This document shows, in pieces, positions 58,732 through 64,000 of a stretch of 64,000 bases of DNA. A model generated the notes under the pieces. The model searched no databases, was not told the DNA's origin, and saw only the letters and a program-made list of their open reading frames with translations. A program made the position numbers and the translations under genes. Each line of letters starts with the position of its first letter. Position 1 is the stretch's first letter. Location of the stretch: assembly GCF_021568795.1 (NCBI RefSeq), contig NZ_JAKGUE010000003.1:62001-126000 (forward strand). The letters run 5' to 3'. The DNA is from Dethiosulfovibrio faecalis. Lineage in GTDB: Bacteria; Synergistota; Synergistia; Synergistales; Dethiosulfovibrionaceae.

Positions 58732-59010
58732 ATGGCTGGAAATACCACAAATATCAGCATCCGTATGGATTCCGACCTAAAGGCTCAGGCAGAGATTCTC
58801 TTCGGAGAGATGGGGATGAATATGACAACTGCTTTCAACATCTTCGTTCGCCAGTCGCTCCGTGAAGGCAGGATTCCTTTTGAAATCTCTGTAAACAATA
58901 TAAACAGGGAAACCATGGCTGCGATATTAGAGGCTGAGATTATCGCCAAAGACCCCTCAATCAAGGGCTACACCGATTTAGACAAGCTTTTTGCCGATCT
59001 CAGAAAATGA
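58732..59010 (+). CDS. RelB/DinJ-family antitoxin
   Basis: A 92-residue protein with an N-terminal ribbon-helix-helix region (I-S-I-R-M-D-S-D-L-K, then M-N-M-T-T-A-F-N-I-F-V-R-Q) typical of RelB/DinJ antitoxins, and a C-terminal tail that would wrap the toxin. An AAGGAGG site precedes the ATG. It overlaps the toxin gene by 4 bp. Its A+T content is clearly higher than in the flanking genes, a sign of acquisition from elsewhere. Confidence 0.9.
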   Translation: MAGNTTNISIRMDSDLKAQAEILFGEMGMNMTTAFNIFVRQSLREGRIPFEISVNNINRETMAAILEAEIIAKDPSIKGYTDLDKLFADLRK

Positions 59011-59297
59011 GAAAGACAAAACTAACTGTAAAACCGACCTCTCAATTCAGAAAGGACTACAAACAAGCCTTTAAACGTGGGCTAAAGATAGAGCTCATAG
59101 AAGACGTCATCTCCATTCTGGCTATGGCTGAGGAGCTCCCCCCAAAAAACAGGGATCACGCTCTTTCCGGAAATTGGGCAGGGCATCGAGAGTGTCATAT
59201 TCAGCCTGATTGGTTACTGATATATCGTGTGGAAGCATCGGTCCTGGTGTTGACCCTTACCCGGACAGGAACGCATGCGGATCTTTTCGGGAAATAA
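59007..59297 (+). CDS. YafQ/RelE-family mRNA interferase toxin
   Basis: A 96-residue toxin of the YafQ branch of RelE. Residues used by YafQ for ribosome-dependent mRNA cleavage are visible as histidines in D-H-A-L-S-G, G-H-R-E-C-H and T-G-T-H-A-D-L-F, with the aspartate in Q-P-D-W. It is translated from an ATG inside the antitoxin 3' end. The pair sits between two copies of the fumC 3' end, so it marks an inserted segment. Confidence 0.9.
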   Translation: MRKTKLTVKPTSQFRKDYKQAFKRGLKIELIEDVISILAMAEELPPKNRDHALSGNWAGHRECHIQPDWLLIYRVEASVLVLTLTRTGTHADLFGK

Positions 59298-59333
59298 AGC
59301 ACCCTGTGGGACAGGAAATCCCTCAGGGTGCTT
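59297..59333 (+). terminator. Terminator of the toxin-antitoxin operon
   Basis: A 10-bp stem (59297-59306 with 59324-59333) with an internal shorter pairing follows the toxin stop codon directly. Confidence 0.75.
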
Positions 59334-59416
59334 GTGTTAAAAAGGGCAATACCACAATGGAGAAGATAACGTACAATATCTTTCGCACATTTACTTGAGG
59401 TAAAACTTGGCAGTAC

Positions 59417-59449
59417 CCCCTACTTCCTTTTATACCATCTTTTCCGGAC
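59417..59449. repeat. Copy 2 of the fumC 3'-end repeat (within intact fumC)
   Basis: The 33-bp partner of 58531-58563. It includes the fumC stop codon and the codons for its last residues, plus 13 bp beyond the gene. Confidence 0.75.
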
Positions 59450-60791
59450 GTACCAGCTTGTCGAACTCCTCACCGGACAGGCTCCCCATGGCTACCGCCG
59501 CCTCTTTCAGTGTAATTCCCTCGGAGTGGGCCTTCTTGGCTATGGCCGCCGCCCCGTCGTAGCCCAACACCGGCGCCAGAGCTGTGACCAGCATCAGAGA
59601 TCTGTCCCTTACCTGGGATATCCGCTCCTCGTCGGCCTCCAGACCCGCCAGACAACGGTCCGTGAAGGATTCCATGACGTCGCTCAAAAGGCCTATGGAG
59701 TTGAGCACCGCCTCGATGGTCACGGGCATGAAGACGTTCAGCTGGAAGTTGCCCTGGCTGGCGGCCACTCCGACGGTGGTGTCGTTTCCCATGACCCTCA
59801 CCGCCACCATGGTGACCGCCTCCGCCTGGGTGGGGTTGACCTTGCCTGGCATGATGGAGCTTCCAGGTTCGTTCGCCGGTATGATCAGCTCTCCCAGCCC
59901 GCACCGGGGCCCGGACGCTAGCCACCTGACGTCGTTGGCTATCTTCATGAGGTCCGCCGCCAGGGCCTTGAGGACGCCGTGGAAGGCCACCAGCTCGTCC
60001 TTGCTGGTCAGGGAGTGGAACTTGTCCGGAGCGGTGCTGAAATCGACTCCCGTGAGGTCCCCTATCTCCTGGGCGACCTTTCTTCCGAAGTCCTCCGGGG
60101 CGTTCAGGCCCGTGCCGACCGCCGTACCTCCCAGGGCCAGATCCTTGAGGTATTCCACCGAGGTGATCACCATGGACTGACACCTTTCCATCATGCGGAC
60201 CCAGCCGCCTATCTCCTGTCCCAAGGTCAGAGGGGTGGCGTCCTGGAGATGGGTCCTGCCTATCTTGACCAGGTCTCGGTAACGGTCGCTCTTCTCCCTA
60301 AGCACTTTCGTGATCCTCTCCAGTGCGGGAAGGAGCCTTCTTTCCACCGCCAGTACCGTCGCCACGTGCATGGCGGTGGGGAAGACGTCGTTGCTGCTCT
60401 GGCTTCGGTTCACGTGGTCGTTCGGATGGATCGAAAACCTGGAATCGTCCGATGCTATCCTGGCTATCACCTCGTTGACGTTCATGTTCGTCTGGGTGCC
60501 GCTCCCGGTCTGCCAGAGAGACAGGGGGAACTGATCGGAAAAGTCCTCCGACAGTATCCTATCGGCCGCCTTGGCTATGGCTCGTCCTCTGTCCTCGTCC
60601 AAAACCTCAAGCTCCACGTTGACCACTGCGGCGGCCCTCTTGACTAGGACCAAAGCCTCTATTACCTCCTGAGGCATCTTCTCCCTGCCTATGGGAAAGT
60701 TGTTCAGGCTCCTCTGGGTCTGAGCCCCCCACAGGGCCTCCTCTGGAACCTGGACCTCCCCTAGGGAGTCTCTCTCTGTTCTGGTTTTCAT
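59430..60791 (-). CDS. fumC: Class II fumarase
   Basis: A 453-residue class II fumarate hydratase. The superfamily signature G-S-S-I-M-P-G-K-V-N-P lies near residues 310-320, and the substrate-site block G-S-G-T-Q-T-N-M-N-V-N near 96-106. It interconverts fumarate and malate without iron-sulfur clusters. It is monocistronic on the minus strand. A decayed copy of its last codons lies 0.9 kb away at 58531-58563, across the toxin-antitoxin pair. Confidence 0.95.
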   Translation of the reverse strand: MKTRTERDSLGEVQVPEEALWGAQTQRSLNNFPIGREKMPQEVIEALVLVKRAAAVVNVELEVLDEDRGRAIAKAADRILSEDFSDQFPLSLWQTGSGTQTNMNVNEVIARIASDDSRFSIHPNDHVNRSQSSNDVFPTAMHVATVLAVERRLLPALERITKVLREKSDRYRDLVKIGRTHLQDATPLTLGQEIGGWVRMMERCQSMVITSVEYLKDLALGGTAVGTGLNAPEDFGRKVAQEIGDLTGVDFSTAPDKFHSLTSKDELVAFHGVLKALAADLMKIANDVRWLASGPRCGLGELIIPANEPGSSIMPGKVNPTQAEAVTMVAVRVMGNDTTVGVAASQGNFQLNVFMPVTIEAVLNSIGLLSDVMESFTDRCLAGLEADEERISQVRDRSLMLVTALAPVLGYDGAAAIAKKAHSEGITLKEAAVAMGSLSGEEFDKLVRPEKMV

Positions 60792-60907
60792 TCTCCATCA
60801 CTTCCTAATATTTATTTTTACCGTTTCGAACCTTCAATTTTTCCCTGAAAAAACTAAGTCGATACGTAAGTTGATATAATGGGGGAAAGGGGAAAGGGGT
60901 TAGTAGA

Positions 60908-61321
60908 ATGGCAGGAGACGTTTTGGTCCGTTTCGGGGTGGCGGTTCCGGAAGGACTACTGAGGGATTTCGACCGCCAGATAGAGCGGAAGGGAGTTCCC
61001 AACCGCTCGGAGGCCATAAGACAGCTGATCCGGGACTCCATCTCGGACACACGCTGGACCGAGGGGAAGGGCACCGTCTACGGATCTGTGACCATCTCCT
61101 ACAACCACCACACCAGGGAGGCCTGTTCGACCCTGACCGACATACAGCACGATTTCGGCGACGTCATAATATGCACCAACCACGTCCACGCCGATCACGA
61201 CCACTGTGTGGAGGTCATAATGGTCAAGGGACAGGCGTCCAGGGTGAAGGTCCTCATAGAGGAGCTGTCGGGGGTAAGGGCGATAAACAACCTGTCGCCG
61301 GTCATAGCCTCCATACTTTAA
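60908..61321 (+). CDS. nikR: Nickel-responsive regulator NikR
   Basis: A 137-residue protein with a ribbon-helix-helix DNA-binding domain (residues 1-50) and an ACT-like nickel domain. The four nickel ligands of E. coli NikR are all present at an offset of five: His81, His92, His94 and Cys100. It represses nickel uptake when nickel is plentiful. A link to the nickel-dependent LarA in this window is reasonable but indirect, since no nickel transporter is nearby. Confidence 0.94.
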   Translation: MAGDVLVRFGVAVPEGLLRDFDRQIERKGVPNRSEAIRQLIRDSISDTRWTEGKGTVYGSVTISYNHHTREACSTLTDIQHDFGDVIICTNHVHADHDHCVEVIMVKGQASRVKVLIEELSGVRAINNLSPVIASIL

Positions 61322-61322
61322 A

Positions 61323-61350
61323 GAGGTCGTCGGGAGTTCCCGACGACCTC
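61323..61350. terminator. Bidirectional terminator between nikR and ridA
   Basis: A perfect 12-bp stem with a 4-nt loop lies between the two convergent stop codons. Confidence 0.82.
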
Positions 61351-61355
61351 CGACT

Positions 61356-61733
61356 TTAACCTTTTAGGGCCACTACCTCTATCTCGACCATTCCGTTCAG
61401 AGGAAGCTTGGCTACCTGGAAGGCGCTCCTGGCGGGACACTCTCCCGTGAAGAAGGACTTGTACACCTCGTTCATGGCGGCGAAGTTATTCATGTCGCTG
61501 AGGAACACCGTGGTCTTAACGACCTTGTCCATGGAGCTTCCGGCCTTCTCGAGGATGGCCTTGACGTTCTCCAGGGCCTGTTTGGTCTGCTCCTCGATCG
61601 TATCGGGAAAGGCCTTGGTTGCCGGATCCATCCCGAGCTGCCCGGAGGTGTAGACGAACTGCTCCGTCTCTATTCCCTGGCTGTAGGGACCTATGGCCGC
61701 AGGGGCCTTATCGGTGGCTATCGCTTTTCTCAA
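61356..61733 (-). CDS. ridA: RidA-family enamine/imine deaminase
   Basis: A 125-residue YjgF/RidA protein with the family blocks G-P-Y-S-Q-G, Y-T-S-G-Q-L-G-M-D and C-P-A-R-S-A-F-Q-V, whose arginine holds the carboxylate of the 2-imino acid. It removes reactive enamines released by PLP enzymes. I start at the TTG at 61733, which has AGGAGGGA 9 nt upstream and gives the normal length; the ATG overlapping that site is followed at once by a stop. Confidence 0.92.
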   Translation of the reverse strand: MRKAIATDKAPAAIGPYSQGIETEQFVYTSGQLGMDPATKAFPDTIEEQTKQALENVKAILEKAGSSMDKVVKTTVFLSDMNNFAAMNEVYKSFFTGECPARSAFQVAKLPLNGMVEIEVVALKG

Positions 61734-61764
61734 CTTACATCCCTCCTGTTTTTTATGGTTCCCT

Positions 61765-63462
61765 TCAATTATAACCAGCATCGTCGAAGACAACCACCCG
61801 GTTTCGCCCGTCTTTTTTGGCCCTGTAGAGGGCCTCGTCGGCCATGTTGGAGAGGTTTTCAAGGGACGCCCTTCCGTTCCACAGGGCCAGTCCGAAGCTG
61901 GCCGTCACTCCCTGAAAGCTCTCTCCCAATGCATCGCATATCCTCTTTCTCAGGTCCTCGGCCACTATCAGGGATTTATCCAGGTCCTGCTCCAGGGCCA
62001 CCATGAACTCGTCGCCGCCCCAGCGCCCGAACAGATCTCCCATCCTCAGACGGCCCGACACCGCCTCGCTGGCCAGCACCAGGGCCCGATCTCCCTCCAG
62101 GTGACCTCTGGCGTCGTTCAAATCCTTAAATCGATCGAGGTCGAACATTATGAGGCAAAGAGGAAGCCTTTTCTGATCCATCTTCTCCTGAAGGAGAGAT
62201 TCGAACCTCTGGCGGTTCAGTATGCCGGTGAGTTTGTCTATGGAGGCCATCTTCTCCAGCTTTTTGGTGAGCTCCAGCCTTTCCTCCTCTATCCTCTTCC
62301 GCCTGTCCACGTCCATGATCGTTCCTACCATCCTGAGAGGAGCCCCGTCGGACCTGCGGTCCACCACCCGGCCTCTCTCCAAAACCCACCGCCATCTTCC
62401 GTCGCCTCGGTTCATTCTGTACTCGACCCGATACTCGTCGCCTCTATCCAGGTGCCCCGTAAGGGCCTCATCTATGTCGTCCCGATCGTCCCTATGGGCC
62501 ATCTCCCTCCAGACCCGATAGGGGAACCGTTCCTCGACGTCGCCGCTTCCGCCCCAGGAACTGCCGCTGACGTACATTGTCATGGTGGGAACGTCGAGCT
62601 CCCACAGACCGTCGTCGTTGGCCTCCATGGCGAGACGCAGCCTCTCCTCGCTACGTCTGAGAGCCCTCTCCGTCTCGACCCTGGAGGTCGTGTCCCTGAC
62701 GACCATAACGACGATGGACCGTCCTTCCAGCTCGGTTATCCTGACGCTTATCTCCACCGGGAAGGGACCGGAGGGACCTTTGTGGACGGCCTGGAACAGC
62801 CCGCCCTCCTTGGGGCTGGAGTTCACCCTTCGGAGGAAGGCGGTGAGCTCGTCGTCGTCCATGAGGTCGTCCAGACGGGAGTTCAGCATCCTCTCTTCCG
62901 ACAGACCGTACATTCGAAGAGCCGCTATGTTGGCCTCCAGTATGGATCTGTCCCATCGGGATGCCATTATTATGGCGTCTCGAGAAGAGGTGAAGAGTAT
63001 GGAGTACCTTCCGGCTGTTATGGGCCCCACGGGAAAGGAGCGGTGGTCCGACTGGGTCCTGTCCGGTATGGAGTGGTGCAGATGCTCCTGGACCCATCGG
63101 CCCTCGACCTTTCGGAATACCACGGTCCTCCTGGTCTCGTATCTTATGGGCTCCCCCTTGACGTTGACACCGTAGACGGCCTGAAAGAAGAGCCAGCCGG
63201 CGTCCCCTCTGGCCTTGACGGTGACGAAGCCGTCTATCAGCCTGAGTTCGTCCAGCTCGCCGAAATCACGGGAGAAGCCCTCCCTTATTGCTTCGGAGCT
63301 TCGGCTGATCTCGTCCCTGCCTGTGCCTACGGATAAAACGTCCGGAGCCATCCACTTCATTATTCCCTCTATGTCGCCTCCGTCGTAGGATGCCATCCAC
63401 TCCTGGAAAGCCCCGTATATCTCCAGCTCCTCCGGAGTGGGGGTCTCGTTGAGCAGTTTCAA
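61765..63462 (-). CDS. SnoaL-like/PAS/PAS/GGDEF diguanylate cyclase
   Basis: A 565-residue cytoplasmic protein without membrane segments. Residues 10-135 look like a SnoaL/NTF2-type ligand-binding cone. A PAS domain (about 155-270) and a second PAS domain with PAC tail (about 285-405) follow, then a GGDEF domain with the active loop G-G-D-E-F. Five residues before the loop is an intact inhibitory site R-M-G-D. It should make cyclic di-GMP under product inhibition, in response to a soluble ligand. It ends 31 bp before the ridA start, in the same direction. Confidence 0.88.
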   Translation of the reverse strand: MKLLNETPTPEELEIYGAFQEWMASYDGGDIEGIMKWMAPDVLSVGTGRDEISRSSEAIREGFSRDFGELDELRLIDGFVTVKARGDAGWLFFQAVYGVNVKGEPIRYETRRTVVFRKVEGRWVQEHLHHSIPDRTQSDHRSFPVGPITAGRYSILFTSSRDAIIMASRWDRSILEANIAALRMYGLSEERMLNSRLDDLMDDDELTAFLRRVNSSPKEGGLFQAVHKGPSGPFPVEISVRITELEGRSIVVMVVRDTTSRVETERALRRSEERLRLAMEANDDGLWELDVPTMTMYVSGSSWGGSGDVEERFPYRVWREMAHRDDRDDIDEALTGHLDRGDEYRVEYRMNRGDGRWRWVLERGRVVDRRSDGAPLRMVGTIMDVDRRKRIEEERLELTKKLEKMASIDKLTGILNRQRFESLLQEKMDQKRLPLCLIMFDLDRFKDLNDARGHLEGDRALVLASEAVSGRLRMGDLFGRWGGDEFMVALEQDLDKSLIVAEDLRKRICDALGESFQGVTASFGLALWNGRASLENLSNMADEALYRAKKDGRNRVVVFDDAGYN

Positions 63463-63562
63463 CGCGAAATGCCCCCTCCCGTCTTTTTCTTTCCATTCAT
63501 TGTCCTTTGCCTACTATGATAAGATACGGAAGACATTACAACAACTAGGAGGGGCGATCAAC

Positions 63563-64000
63563 ATGACGAAGAGTTTCAAGGCCATAGCTCTGGCCGCAGC
63601 ACTGATCACCGTATCGGCGTCTTCCGCCCTGGCGGAGGACCTGGGAGACAGGCTCTTTCGGATGTTCCTGGACGAACTCGATCCACAAAGGGCCCAGATG
63701 GTACTTAGTGAACCTCCGGAGGAATCCGGATTGGTCAAACACGTCTACATGGACATGGAGGGGGCCGATATAGGGGGAGTCCGCATAGACAGGATAACGG
63801 TGGAGGGAATGGACGTGGCTTTCACCTCCCCCGAGACGTGGGGAACAGAGAGCGCCGACGTAACCTCCATACTGGCGACCAACGCCGTGGCGGTGATAAA
63901 GGAAGAGGACATAAACTCACACCTGAGAAGCAAGGAGTTCGGCGACGACGAAAAATGGAACAACCTCGCCCTGGATTTCTCTCCGGGAAAGGTGTACGCC
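63563..64000 (+). CDS. Exported protein, LmeA/DUF2993-like (incomplete)
   Basis: The first 146 codons of an exported protein; the gene runs off the window. A signal peptide spans residues 1-24 (cleavage at A-L-A), and an AGGAGGGG site lies upstream. The mature part has D-I-G-G-V-R-I-D-R-I-T-V-E-G, as in DUF2993/LmeA-like lipid-binding proteins. The family call is tentative because the C-terminal part is not visible. Confidence 0.65.
   Translation, partial: MTKSFKAIALAAALITVSASSALAEDLGDRLFRMFLDELDPQRAQMVLSEPPEESGLVKHVYMDMEGADIGGVRIDRITVEGMDVAFTSPETWGTESADVTSILATNAVAVIKEEDINSHLRSKEFGDDEKWNNLALDFSPGKVYA

Noticed and set aside
1-64000. CRISPR arrays, tRNA or rRNA genes, insertion sequences
   Set aside because: I found no regularly spaced repeats, tRNA-like cloverleaf or T-loop sequences, rRNA stretches or transposase genes when reading the window. 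The only mobile-like signs are the toxin-antitoxin segment and the fumC repeat.

Overview
The window looks like chromosome from an anaerobic, amino-acid-fermenting member of the Synergistota, probably close to Dethiosulfovibrio. This is an inference from gene content. One secreted protein ends in a Synergist-CTERM-like tail. There are glycine-reductase genes (a selenocysteine-containing grdB fragment and grdX), a sensory-type [FeFe]-hydrogenase module, TRAP and branched-chain amino-acid transporters, NhaC antiporters, hybrid cluster protein and a NikR/LarA nickel theme. I saw no rRNA, tRNA or CRISPR array.

Left part (1-26 kb). A minus-strand operon encodes a sodium:solute symporter, an Ldh2-type 2-hydroxyacid dehydrogenase and a LarA-type nickel racemase. 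It is preceded by what reads as a complete transcription attenuator: a promoter, a 29-codon leader peptide with seven consecutive codons reading F-W-Y-G-Y-Y-F, an alternative pairing and a strong terminator. This suggests control by aromatic aminoacyl-tRNA and an aryl-lactate (phenyl-, indolyl- or hydroxyphenyl-lactate) substrate. An ABC exporter operon follows. Then comes a nine-gene minus-strand catabolic operon (7.8-17.5 kb): TPP enzyme, type I dehydroquinase, TIM-barrel isomerase/dehydratase, acylating aldehyde dehydrogenase, TRAP transporter, shikimate-dehydrogenase-like protein and HMG-CoA-lyase-like protein. A divergent IclR regulator, whose only well-placed start is AUC, probably controls it. 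Next are a diguanylate cyclase, a Na/Pi cotransporter with a PhoU-like tail, a MalY/PatB aminotransferase, and a three-gene module of thioredoxin-like [2Fe-2S] protein, PAS-containing sensory hydrogenase and SpoIIE phosphatase.

Middle part (26-52 kb). This holds the Synergist-CTERM protein, a complete liv ABC transporter operon, a tandem pair of WYL regulators behind a small unknown protein, a sulfonate/taurine-type ABC operon, a DNA glycosylase and an osmoregulated periplasmic glucan operon. In that glucan operon the N-terminal part of OpgH appears to be a separate gene. Further on are a rhodanese, an NhaC antiporter with a corrinoid-type methyltransferase, isoaspartyl dipeptidase with a second NhaC antiporter, an unrecognised conserved-looking protein, and hcp with a divergent Crp/Fnr regulator.

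Right part (52-64 kb). After a small secreted protein and a large LuxR-family ATPase regulator there is a scar. A CdaR/PucR-type regulator (minus) and a grdB gene (plus) have both lost their 5' ends at the same point near 56106. The surviving grdB piece keeps its in-frame UGA and a SECIS hairpin, and is followed by grdX and a YkvI-like membrane protein. A RelB/YafQ toxin-antitoxin pair then lies between two imperfect copies of the fumC 3' end. The window closes with fumC, nikR, ridA, a SnoaL-PAS-PAS-GGDEF protein and the start of a secreted protein.
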